Origin: Prosthecochloris ethylica
GTDB lineage: Bacteria > Bacteroidota > Chlorobiia > Chlorobiales > Chlorobiaceae
Direction: 5' to 3' (one strand)
DNA: 64,000 nt
NCBI RefSeq assembly: GCF_015234275.1
Contig: NZ_JADGII010000001.1
The notes under the pieces are model-generated. The model saw only the letters and a list, made by a program, of their open reading frames with translations. It did no database searches and was not told the origin of the DNA. The position numbers and the translations under genes were made by a program. Below, one piece after another: positions 35,426 through 43,103 of the stretch; position 1 is the first letter of the stretch; every line of letters starts with the position of its first letter.

Positions 35426-36291
35426 GCGCCCCCCTTTCTGCCGCCGCCAGCTCGACGGTAAAAAGAACCGACCGACACAATCCCGGACACCAGGCGGAAC
35501 GGAGACAGCAGCAGGTAGCGTACAACTCCCGCCGTGCCACACCATTGACGAACGAGCCTGATCATGGCACGATGCTTCATCAGGATCTTCACCGGATGGA
35601 GTTCACCGCCCGCCGAAGAGGAAACCCTGTGCAGAACCTTTGCCTGCGGCACATACCGGATCTGCTTTCCGGCGCCTTTCAGTCGAAGTGACAGATCGAC
35701 GTCCTCTGCATACATCCCGTAGATCTCATCGAATCCGCCGGCATCAAGAAAATCCCGGCAGCGAACCGCCATGCAGCAACCGGTTGCATACCCTGTCGGC
35801 CCTCCGACATCATAACGCCCGTCGTCAGGCTCCCTGATCCCCCGGTGACAGACCCGCCCGGCCTCGAGATCGACAATGCCCCCGGCATACCACAACCTCT
35901 CGGGAACTGCCGCAAAACAGATTTTCGGCACGCTTATCGCTGTTTCCGAACCATCACCGAGGGCCCGGACCAGTTCGAGCTCGAACCCGTCCCGGACAAT
36001 CGTGTCGTTATTGAGAAAAACAGCGAACGAGGTGCCGGCCCCGGCTGCGTAACGGGCCCCGGCATTGCACGCCGCCCCGTATCCCCTGTTGTCATCGAGC
36101 CTCAGCAGTTCGCACCACGGGCAACGCGAGGCGATGCGATCAGGAGAACCATCCCGGGAACCGTTATCGACCACAATCACGCGAGCCCCGCGACCATGGG
36201 CCCCTTCAAGCGAATCCAGGCAGGCAAGCGTCTCTTCGGCATTGTTCCAGTTAACCACAATAACCGCAATCAGGTGTTCAGCATCGTTCAT
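35422..36291 (-). CDS. family 2 glycosyltransferase (rhamnosyltransferase-like)
   Basis: 289 residues, GT-A fold. VIVVNWNNAEETLACLDSL at the start, VVDNGSRDGSP, then the DxD-type NNDTIV and the acceptor-base region YAEDVDLSLRLKGAG are the hallmarks of the GT2 subfamily that includes WbbL-like rhamnosyltransferases. It overlaps the end of the upstream GT4 gene by 14 nt and the downstream flippase by 4 nt. Sugar specificity cannot be read from sequence. Confidence 0.88.
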   Translation of the reverse strand: MNDAEHLIAVIVVNWNNAEETLACLDSLEGAHGRGARVIVVDNGSRDGSPDRIASRCPWCELLRLDDNRGYGAACNAGARYAAGAGTSFAVFLNNDTIVRDGFELELVRALGDGSETAISVPKICFAAVPERLWYAGGIVDLEAGRVCHRGIREPDDGRYDVGGPTGYATGCCMAVRCRDFLDAGGFDEIYGMYAEDVDLSLRLKGAGKQIRYVPQAKVLHRVSSSAGGELHPVKILMKHRAMIRLVRQWCGTAGVVRYLLLSPFRLVSGIVSVGSFYRRAGGGRKGGA

Positions 36292-37435
36292 CGACGACCT
36301 CCCTCAGAAAATCCGCACACCCGGATGCCAGCCGATCCCACGAGTGCTGTTGGCGATACGCTCTGATAGCCCGTCGAGAACGCTCCCTGTCCCAGGACCC
36401 GAAAAACCGGATAATCCCGGATGCCAGCAGCCCGGGAAGAGACGCATCGACAACAGAACCGGTCTTTCCATCCACAACGGATTCGCTCAGGCCGCCAGCC
36501 CGGCTGACAATCACGGGGCGTTCATAACCGTATGCCTGCTGCACAACCCCGGACTGCGAAGCTCTCCTGTAGGGCAGCACCACCGCATCGGCAGCCATGA
36601 ACACCACGGAAACCATCTCGTCGGGAACAAATCCCGGTAACATTCTGACATGGGAACCTGCACCGACCGAAGACACCAGTGACCTGTAGCGTTCGACAGG
36701 CTCGAAAAACTCCCCCGCAATCACCAGTTGCACGCCGGGAAAGACGCTCGCCAGATGCGGCATGGCCCTGACAAGCACGTCGAGTCCCTTGTAGTGCCTG
36801 ACATATCCAAAAAAAAGAAGAACCGGGCCATCATGCCGCTCAATTCCGAGGCGCTTCCTGGCAGCCAGTGCCGTGAGGCCGGCCGGCTGGCTCTCATAGA
36901 CAGGGTGAAACAATCGGCGGCTTCTGAGCCCGGGATAATCGGAGGCAACCTGCCGATGAACATATCCCGAGAGGGTCACGACACCTGCCGCCCTCTTGAG
37001 CATCAGTCGCTTCAGAAGCGGTAAATCGAGCAGACGTTCATGCGACCGGTAATTATGCATGAGGATAACGACAGGAAGACCCGTCATGACGGCCATCAGG
37101 ACGGAAAGCGGAGCGAGCAGGCCCGACCAGAAGGAAACCACGACCACATCATGCCCGTCGCTCCTGATATCACGGGCGCAGCGAAGCCAGCTCAACGGTC
37201 GAAACAGTTCGAGAGTTGCCTGACCTGGAAACGATATGTCAGCGCCAGGCAAGGGTTCTGCGAAAGAACGGCCCGAAAAGAGCAGACGGGGATAGAGCCG
37301 ACGAAAAGGGTAGAGCCGGAGGCAGACTCCCTGCTGCTCATGCAGGGCTCCGGCAAGATCATGACTGAAGCGGGAGATCCCTCCTTTCACAGGAGGCAGC
37401 GGGGTAACAAAAGCTATGCGGAGAATGTTCAACAC
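36278..37435 (-). CDS. family 4 glycosyltransferase
   Basis: 385 residues. The GT-B start IAFVTPLPPVKGGISRFSHD carries the Gly-rich acceptor loop; the second half has LLFFGYVRHYKGLDVLVRAM, LVIAGEF, a donor-binding stretch VLPYRRASQSGVVQQAYGYE with the E-x7-E-like pattern, and RPVIVSRAGGLSE. It lies 23 nt after the HPr gene and heads the glycan part of the operon. Confidence 0.88.
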   Translation of the reverse strand: MLNILRIAFVTPLPPVKGGISRFSHDLAGALHEQQGVCLRLYPFRRLYPRLLFSGRSFAEPLPGADISFPGQATLELFRPLSWLRCARDIRSDGHDVVVVSFWSGLLAPLSVLMAVMTGLPVVILMHNYRSHERLLDLPLLKRLMLKRAAGVVTLSGYVHRQVASDYPGLRSRRLFHPVYESQPAGLTALAARKRLGIERHDGPVLLFFGYVRHYKGLDVLVRAMPHLASVFPGVQLVIAGEFFEPVERYRSLVSSVGAGSHVRMLPGFVPDEMVSVVFMAADAVVLPYRRASQSGVVQQAYGYERPVIVSRAGGLSESVVDGKTGSVVDASLPGLLASGIIRFFGSWDRERSRRAIRAYRQQHSWDRLASGCADFLREVVDERC

Positions 37436-37458
37436 TCACTGAAAGGTTCTCAAGAGGC

Positions 37459-37725
37459 CTACTGCTCACCGAAACCCTGCTCGAAAAACTCGACCAGCTG
37501 ATCAGCAGCCTCCTCCTCATCGTCTCCATCGAGCTTCAGGACAAGCCGTGTACCTTTCGGGGCCGCCAGGCTCATAACTCCGATAATGGATTTAGCATTG
37601 ACTTCCGACCCGTGCATTTCGATAAAGAAATCCGAACGGAAACGTGAAGCCAGTTTCACGACTGCGGCAGCCGGCCTGGTATGCAGGCCTGCTTTATTTT
37701 TGACGACAACTTCTCTGACAATCAC
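37459..37725 (-). CDS. HPr-like phosphocarrier protein
   Basis: From the GTG at 37725 the protein is 88 residues and starts MIVREVVVKNKAGLHTRPAA, aligning exactly with HPr: phosphoryl-acceptor His15 and regulatory Ser46 (NAKSIIGVM) are both present. A longer open frame to 37791 would add an unrelated hydrophobic leader. No PTS enzyme I, EII or HPr kinase is in the window, so the role may be regulatory or nitrogen-related rather than sugar uptake. It lies between an acetyltransferase and a glycosyltransferase gene on the same strand. Confidence 0.9.
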   Translation of the reverse strand: MIVREVVVKNKAGLHTRPAAAVVKLASRFRSDFFIEMHGSEVNAKSIIGVMSLAAPKGTRLVLKLDGDDEEEAADQLVEFFEQGFGEQ

Positions 37726-37787
37726 TGCTCTACTGGGTAAAAAGACAAAAAGTAAACAACACAAGGAACACAAGAAGGCCCGGAGGG

Positions 37788-38267
37788 TCACCCGCCCTGC
37801 CGAAGCTGCTTGATCATGGCAATCTCGTCACAACTCATCAGCTTGGGGCAGTTCGTGCAGTCTCGCCATATCTTCTGCGGGAACATCTCCTTGCTAACGC
37901 TCCGATAACCGAGAGTTTCGAAAAAACGCGGTGCCAGCGTCAGTACGAACGCATCGGCCACCCCCTCTTCACGCAGAATGGTCTCGGCTTTTTCAACCAG
38001 CATGCTGCCGACTCCCATGCGCTTGAACCTTTCACACACCGCAAGGGTCCGTATCTCCGCCAGGTGAAGCGTAAAGAAGGAGATCGCGCAGCAGCCGACA
38101 ACCCGGCCCCCAACCTCTGCCACAAAGAAATTACGAATATTTTCAATGATATTTTCAGGAGCACGTTTCAGCATAATGCCGTTTTCCGCATACTGATGCG
38201 TGATCTCCGCGATAGCGTCCGCGTCGGTCAATCGTGCCGTACGGATACAGATCTCCTGTGTTTCCAT
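37788..38267 (-). CDS. GNAT acetyltransferase, short ArgA-like (possible N-acetylglutamate synthase)
   Basis: 159 residues from the ATG at 38267, which has AGGA six bases upstream; a longer frame to 38306 would overlap obg. GNAT acetyl-CoA-binding region: LAEIRTLAVCERFKRMGVGS with the RxxGxG/A loop. FFVAEVGGRVVGCCAI and FFETLGYRSVSKEMFPQKIW, followed by the Cys cluster WRDCTNCPKLMSCDE, resemble the acetyltransferase domain of stand-alone ArgA-type N-acetylglutamate synthases without the amino-acid-kinase domain. If so it would feed arginine synthesis; no arg genes are next to it, so the substrate is inferred. Confidence 0.72.
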   Translation of the reverse strand: METQEICIRTARLTDADAIAEITHQYAENGIMLKRAPENIIENIRNFFVAEVGGRVVGCCAISFFTLHLAEIRTLAVCERFKRMGVGSMLVEKAETILREEGVADAFVLTLAPRFFETLGYRSVSKEMFPQKIWRDCTNCPKLMSCDEIAMIKQLRQGG

Positions 38268-38278
38268 TGAGCGTCCTG

Positions 38279-39259
38279 TCAACTGACCGGATTGAGCTGT
38301 TTCCATAACTCGTCGCGCAACCCGTCCACGCCTGCCCCTGTCACACTGGAGACAGCGAGCACGGGGGCCTGATCACCAAAATCCGGCAGGGTGAAATCCG
38401 CGGCAGCGATATCGGTTTTCGTCACCACGATCACACGGGGCTTCATCAGCAGCGACGGCTCGAAACGTTCCAGCTCTTTCAGCAGAAGCCGGTACTCTGC
38501 TGCGGGATCTTCACCGTCACACGCAACGAGTACTGCAAGTGCGCGGGTTCGTTCGATGTGACGAAGAAACTGCAGCCCCAGGCCGCGCCCTTCAGCAGCA
38601 CCCTCGATGATACCGGGAATATCAGCCATCACAAACGACTTGTATTCCCCGTAACGCACAATTCCGAGATTGGGAACCAGGGTGGTAAACGGGTAATCGG
38701 CAATTTTGGGTTTGGCGGCACTCATCACCGAGATCAGGGTGGACTTGCCTGCATTGGGAAAGCCCACAAGCCCGACATCGGCCATCAGCTTCAGTTCGAG
38801 CTCCAGGTCGAGCTTTTCGCCGCTGCCGCCGGGCTCGGCATAGCGCGGGGCCTGTCGGGTCGAGGTCGTGAAGTGAGGATTACCCCGACCGCCTTTACCG
38901 CCATGAGCTATCAGCACTTCTTCAGCATCCTCTGTCAGATCACAGAGAACCTTGCCGGTCCCGCGTTCTTTGACCAGCGTTCCACAGGGCACCTGGATCA
39001 CCACATCTTTACCGTTTTTTCCGGCCTTTCTCGACCCCTGACCGTGGGTTCCCCGCCCCGCTTCATACTGTTTGCGGTAGCGAAGATCGAGCAGGGTCGA
39101 CAGTTGGGCATTGGCCCTGAGAAACACATGCCCCCCGCGACCGCCATCACCACCGTCCGGACCGCCTTTGGGAACGTATTTCTCCCTGCGGAAACTCACA
39201 CAACCGTTACCGCCGTCACCGGCCTTCACCACAACCCTTGCACTATCAACAAATTTCAC
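38279..39259 (-). CDS. obg: GTPase Obg (CgtA)
   Basis: 326 residues, start GTG at 39259 with AAGGTGG seven bases upstream. The glycine-rich Obg fold (1-158; GDGGNGC, GGPDGGDGGRGG) is followed by the G domain: G1 GFPNAGKST, switch I DYPFTTLVPNLG, G3 DIPGIIEGA and G4 TKTD. The variable C-terminal OCT domain is absent, which is common. The protein acts in 50S assembly and stress signalling. It heads a long co-directional run down to the glycan genes. Confidence 0.97.
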   Translation of the reverse strand: MKFVDSARVVVKAGDGGNGCVSFRREKYVPKGGPDGGDGGRGGHVFLRANAQLSTLLDLRYRKQYEAGRGTHGQGSRKAGKNGKDVVIQVPCGTLVKERGTGKVLCDLTEDAEEVLIAHGGKGGRGNPHFTTSTRQAPRYAEPGGSGEKLDLELELKLMADVGLVGFPNAGKSTLISVMSAAKPKIADYPFTTLVPNLGIVRYGEYKSFVMADIPGIIEGAAEGRGLGLQFLRHIERTRALAVLVACDGEDPAAEYRLLLKELERFEPSLLMKPRVIVVTKTDIAAADFTLPDFGDQAPVLAVSSVTGAGVDGLRDELWKQLNPVS

Positions 39260-39274
39260 CTTCGTACCACCTTA

Positions 39275-39303
39275 TTGAATAATCTGCCGTATTTGCCTAT
39301 ACT
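39275..39303 (+). promoter_or_regulatory. sigma-70 promoter for xseB
   Basis: TTGAAT (39275-39280), a 17-bp spacer, and TATACT (39298-39303), about 46 nt before the xseB ATG in the divergent obg-xseB gap. Good match and ideal spacing. Confidence 0.6.
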
Positions 39304-39349
39304 GTCTGCCTGTACATCCGATGAACCATCAACCGGTCCAGCGCTGACG

Positions 39350-39622
39350 ATGAGCCAGAAAAAAAAATCAATCGAAGAACTGATTACACGGCTTGAAGAG
39401 ATCACCAGGGAAATCGAGAACCCTGACACCGGCGTCGAGAAATCCATCAAGCTCTACGAGGAAGGCCTCAAGCTTGCCGATCTCTGCAAGGAACGCCTCA
39501 ACGATGCACGCCGGAAACTCGAGGTTATCGATCCCGGCGCCACACCTCCAACCGAAAAAAAACCGGCCGAAAACAACGACCTCTTCAGCGGCACCGATCA
39601 GGCACCGCCCTCGAGCCTCTGA
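39350..39622 (+). CDS. xseB: exodeoxyribonuclease VII small subunit
   Basis: 90 residues: SIEELITRLEEITREIENPD and VEKSIKLYEEGLKLADLCKERL are the two-helix coiled coil of XseB, followed by a longer acidic, proline-containing tail. The frame stays open far upstream, antisense to obg, but the family match begins at 39350, just after the promoter. The 3' end overlaps convergent gatB by 25 nt. XseA is not in the window. Confidence 0.92.
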   Translation: MSQKKKSIEELITRLEEITREIENPDTGVEKSIKLYEEGLKLADLCKERLNDARRKLEVIDPGATPPTEKKPAENNDLFSGTDQAPPSSL

Positions 39623-41031
39623 CGCAGAATATCGTTGACGACAGCCGGATTGGCCTTGCCTTTCATGGCCTTCATGCACTGACCGACGAAAAATCCGAAT
39701 ATCCGGGTCTTTCCGCTTCTGTACTGCTCAACCTGCGGCTGGTTCTCGGCTATCACCTGCTCTACGACACGTTCGATAGCACCGGTATCGGATACCTGGG
39801 CAAGCCCTTCGCGTTCGACAATCGTCTGCGGATCCTCGTCGCTCTCGAGCATCTTTTCAAACACCTGCTTGGCGATCGTGTTGCTGATCGTCCCCCTGGA
39901 AATAAGCCCGATCAGTTCCGCCAGATTGGCGGGAGAAATCGTGAACGACGAAATCTGGATACAGCGTTCCTTGAGGGTCCGCATCACCTCGCCCATCACC
40001 CAGTTCGATGCGGTCTTGCCATCACCGCAGGCCCGCACCGTCTCCTCGAAATAATCGGCAATCTCGCGCTCGGCAGTCAGTACCCCGGCATCGTAGTCGG
40101 GAATATCGAACTCCTCGACAAAACGGGCGGAACGCGCTTCGGGAAACTCGGGAAGCTCCTTTCTGAGGCGGTCGAGCATCATGTCGTCAACACAGATAGG
40201 CACAAGGTCCGGGTCGGGAAAATAGCGGTAGTCGTGAGAAAACTCCTTGCCGCGCATGGAGCGGGTCTCGAGCTTGTCGGCATCCCACAGCCGGGTCTCC
40301 TGCTGGATCGTCCCCCCGGACTCGAGAATGGAGACATGGCGCTCCGCCTCATACTCGATCGCCTTTTCGACACTCTTGAACGAGTTCATGTTCTTGATCT
40401 CGGTCCGGGTACCGTACTCGGTGTCCCCCTTCCTGCGCATGCTCACATTGGCATCACAGCGAAGGCTCCCTTCCTCCATGTTACCGTCGGAAATATCGAG
40501 GTACTTCACGACCTGCCGCAGCTTCTGGAGGTAGGCTGATGCCTCCGCGGCGGAACGAATGTCGGGATAGCTGACAATTTCGAGCAGGGGAACACCGCAG
40601 CGGTTCGCATCGATATAGGTATCGTCCCCGATATCATGAATGGACTTTCCGGCATCCTCCTCGATATGGATTCTGATCAGGCGGATATCTCTGACGCCTT
40701 CCCCGACGTCGACAGACACACAGCCTTCCGAACAGATCGGTTCTTCGAACTGCGAAATCTGGTAACCTTTCGGAAGATCCGGGTAAAAGTAGTTTTTCCG
40801 GGCCATCACCGAACGCGGAGCAATGGAGCACCCGGTTGCAAGACCCAGCTTGACGGCATCGTCAACCACGCGCTGGTTGAGCACCGGCAATGCTCCGGGT
40901 AACGCCAGGCAGACCGGGCAGACATTGGTATTGGCCGGCTTGCCGAACTCTGTAGAACAGCTGCAGAAAGCTTTACTGCTGGTATTTAACTGACAGTGGA
41001 CTTCAAGGCCCACGACTAACTCATAACTCAT
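39598..41031 (-). CDS. gatB: aspartyl/glutamyl-tRNA amidotransferase subunit B
   Basis: 477 residues from the ATG at 41031 (MSYELVVGLEVHCQL). It holds FCSCSTEFGKPANTNVCPVC with the zinc Cys set, ALPGALPVLN, RKNYFYPDLPKGYQISQ, the kinase-domain core (LRCDANVSMR, GTRTEIKNMNSFKSVEKAIE), and the C-terminal YqeY-like tail with the final VNDILRQRL. With GatA and GatC it amidates misacylated Glu-tRNA-Gln or Asp-tRNA-Asn. gatA and gatC are not nearby. Confidence 0.97.
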   Translation of the reverse strand: MSYELVVGLEVHCQLNTSSKAFCSCSTEFGKPANTNVCPVCLALPGALPVLNQRVVDDAVKLGLATGCSIAPRSVMARKNYFYPDLPKGYQISQFEEPICSEGCVSVDVGEGVRDIRLIRIHIEEDAGKSIHDIGDDTYIDANRCGVPLLEIVSYPDIRSAAEASAYLQKLRQVVKYLDISDGNMEEGSLRCDANVSMRRKGDTEYGTRTEIKNMNSFKSVEKAIEYEAERHVSILESGGTIQQETRLWDADKLETRSMRGKEFSHDYRYFPDPDLVPICVDDMMLDRLRKELPEFPEARSARFVEEFDIPDYDAGVLTAEREIADYFEETVRACGDGKTASNWVMGEVMRTLKERCIQISSFTISPANLAELIGLISRGTISNTIAKQVFEKMLESDEDPQTIVEREGLAQVSDTGAIERVVEQVIAENQPQVEQYRSGKTRIFGFFVGQCMKAMKGKANPAVVNDILRQRLEGGA

Positions 41032-41070
41032 ATGACACTCAAAAAACAATAGTAGTTACCGTCACGGGCC

Positions 41071-41607
41071 TCAATACGGCTCGAACGAGAATTTCTGTCC
41101 ACCGACCGACGCTTCAGCCATCAGGCCGCTTTTCGGCATTGCAAAAACGGCAACCCCATCGGAATAATCCGTATTCGTGGCCATTCCTGCCGTCACCGCA
41201 ATCGCGCTGAGCTGGGCGCTCAACTCGTAATTGCCGTTCTTGAACTTGTCGAGATCGGCCTTGCTGCGAAAAAAGATTATTTCGGCAAACGACTGTCCTC
41301 CGAGCTGGGGGCCGACATTGACCTGAGTGACCGAGGAACGTCCGACAAGGCGTCCCTGCTCATACACGTACCCTTTTCCCCGTGCTCCGCCGAGCAGCAG
41401 AATACCGCCCTTGTAGATATCGGGAAATACCGCGTATCCGTATGCCTGGTCGAAAAACCGTCCGAGCGTCGGATCTGTCTTTCTGAACCGTTCAACCGTC
41501 TGGCCTGCCCGGTCCTCTTCATGCGGATTCCAGCCGGCCATCACCGGCAGCGCAACCATACACCACAGCACCGGCAAGAGCAGCGCAGCTTTCCATCGTC
41601 TCGTCAT
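41071..41607 (-). CDS. secreted SYLF/YSC84-domain protein
   Basis: 178 residues from the ATG at 41607. A signal peptide (hydrophobic KAALLLPVLWCMVALPVMA with a cleavage-like AxA site) leads to a SYLF-type domain: AYGYAVFPDIYKGGILLLGG, ARGKGYVYEQ, VNVGPQLGGQSFAEIIFF and YSDGVAVFAMPKSGLMAEAS. SYLF domains bind lipids in eukaryotes; the bacterial periplasmic forms are poorly characterised. It sits between clpB and gatB on the same strand, 40 nt before gatB. Confidence 0.82.
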   Translation of the reverse strand: MTRRWKAALLLPVLWCMVALPVMAGWNPHEEDRAGQTVERFRKTDPTLGRFFDQAYGYAVFPDIYKGGILLLGGARGKGYVYEQGRLVGRSSVTQVNVGPQLGGQSFAEIIFFRSKADLDKFKNGNYELSAQLSAIAVTAGMATNTDYSDGVAVFAMPKSGLMAEASVGGQKFSFEPY

Positions 41608-41627
41608 AACACCTGAATTTTGTTGGT

Positions 41628-41651
41628 TAAATAAAATCAAACCTTTTGATT
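41628..41651 (-). terminator. AT-rich terminator after clpB
   Basis: On the - strand AATCAAA (41645-41651) pairs with TTTGATT (41635-41641) around a 3-nt loop and runs into TTATTT. It lies about 50 nt beyond the clpB stop. The stem is weak thermodynamically. Confidence 0.4.
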
Positions 41652-41701
41652 ACCGCAAGAATCGCACACGTTTTTATCGTGCATCGGGCGGCAGCGCGGG
41701 C

Positions 41702-43021
41702 TCATCCTGCCCCGAGTTCCCGTTTCAGAGCCTCGCGCTCGATTTCCAGCCTGCGGATTTCACGGCTGATCCGGTCAAGCTCTTCGGGATCACTGTCAAT
41801 CTCGAGACGCAGTTTGGATGACGCTTCGTCGATCAGGTCAATCGCCTTGTCCGGCAGAAAACGGTCGGAGATATAGCGGTGCGAAAGTTCAGCAGCCGCG
41901 ACAATGGCGGAATCCTTGATGCGCACGCCGTGATGGATCTCGTATTTCTCCTTGAGACCGCGCAGAATGGAAATGGTGTCCTCGACACTGGGCTGGTCGA
42001 CGATCACGGTCTGGAAACGCCGCTCCAGCGCAGCATCTTTTTCTATATGCTTACGGTACTCATCGAGGGTGGTCGCCCCGATACAGCGAAGCTCTCCACG
42101 GGCGAGGGCCGGCTTGAGAATATTGGCGGCATCCATCGATCCCTCGGCAGAACCCGCCCCGACCAGCAGATGAAGTTCATCGATAAAGAGGATAATCTCC
42201 CCGTTGGCATCCTGGACCTCCTTGACAACCGCCTTGAGGCGGTCCTCGAACTCACCGCGGAACTTCGCCCCGGCAACAAGCTGTGCAATATCGAGAGCAG
42301 CTATCTGCTTGGTGCGCAGATTTTCCGGCACGTCACCGGCCACGATCCTCTGGGCGATACCCTCGGCAATCGCTGTCTTGCCGACCCCGGGCTCCCCGAT
42401 CAGGACCGGGTTGTTCTTGGTTCGCCGGCTCAGGATCTGCAGGACCCTGCGGATCTCTTCGTCACGACCGATCACAGGATCGAGTTTGCCGCGCCGGGCA
42501 AGATCGTTGAGATTGCGTGAGTACTTTTTCAGCGAGTTGTAGGTTTCCTCTGCATTCTGGCTTGTCACCCGCTGCGAACCACGTATCGACGCAAGCACCT
42601 TGAGCACCGCATCACGCTTCACACCGGCGTCCAGAAGCAGGCGTGAAACCCGGACACCCGCTTCCGCCATGGCGATAAACAGGTGCTCGGAGCTGATGTA
42701 CTCGTCCTTGAGGCTTTCAGCCTCCTTGAGGGCGGCATCGAACACCTTGGCGAGTTCCTGTGAGATGTACTGCCCTGTGGCCGATGCACCGGTCACTTTC
42801 GGCAGACGGTCAAGTTCACGCTCAACCACAGAAAGAAGGTTGTCGACGTGCACCTCGAGCTTCGATGCTATCTGTACGGCGATACTGTCTGAATCACTCA
42901 GCATGACATGCAGAAGGTGCTCAGGCTCGATCTGCTGATGCTGCCTGCTGCCTGCCAGCGCTGCTGCAGACTGCAACGCCTCCTGCGCTTTCACCGTAAA
43001 CCTGTTCGGATCAAACTGCAT
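41702..43021 (-). CDS. clpB: ClpB-type chaperone, N domain and first AAA+ domain only (split ClpB)
   Basis: 439 residues instead of ~860. The Clp N domain (1-145), Walker A GEPGVGKT (209-216), Walker B ILFIDE (277-282), pore loop region KFRGEFEDR, and the sensor/arginine-finger region (LERRFQ) are intact. The frame ends by TGA a few residues into the coiled-coil M domain (EEREALKREL-like REALKRELGAG). No second AAA+ domain follows on any frame in the next kilobase. I recall two about 440-residue ClpB entries annotated in Chlorobaculum tepidum, so a natural two-gene split is more likely than a fresh truncation. Full disaggregase function would need the other half. Confidence 0.88.
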   Translation of the reverse strand: MQFDPNRFTVKAQEALQSAAALAGSRQHQQIEPEHLLHVMLSDSDSIAVQIASKLEVHVDNLLSVVERELDRLPKVTGASATGQYISQELAKVFDAALKEAESLKDEYISSEHLFIAMAEAGVRVSRLLLDAGVKRDAVLKVLASIRGSQRVTSQNAEETYNSLKKYSRNLNDLARRGKLDPVIGRDEEIRRVLQILSRRTKNNPVLIGEPGVGKTAIAEGIAQRIVAGDVPENLRTKQIAALDIAQLVAGAKFRGEFEDRLKAVVKEVQDANGEIILFIDELHLLVGAGSAEGSMDAANILKPALARGELRCIGATTLDEYRKHIEKDAALERRFQTVIVDQPSVEDTISILRGLKEKYEIHHGVRIKDSAIVAAAELSHRYISDRFLPDKAIDLIDEASSKLRLEIDSDPEELDRISREIRRLEIEREALKRELGAG

Positions 43022-43046
43022 ATCGTCTTGTTCTGTCGTTTAAGGT

Positions 43047-43075
43047 TTGTAATTTTCAGCTGTACGCACTATTGA
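43047..43075 (+). promoter_or_regulatory. candidate promoter for the Rieske/glutamate-synthase-domain gene
   Basis: TTGTAA (43047-43052), 17-bp spacer, TATTGA (43070-43075), 28 nt before the ATG in the short divergent gap with clpB. Moderate match. Confidence 0.38.
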
Positions 43076-43103
43076 CTGGAACACTGCACAAGCTCATCCC
43101 ATC

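Noticed and set aside
37726..37791. Hydrophobic N-terminal extension of HPr (signal-like)
   Set aside because: HPr is cytosolic and aligns exactly from the GTG at 37725, placing His15 and Ser46 at their usual numbers.
38558..39349. Upstream extension of the xseB frame over obg
   Set aside because: The XseB family match begins at 39350, just after a promoter; the extension is antisense to obg.
43076..43103. CIRCE (HrcA) heat-shock operator before clpB
   Set aside because: The TTAGCACTC-N9-GAGTGCTAA element is not present in the divergent gap.
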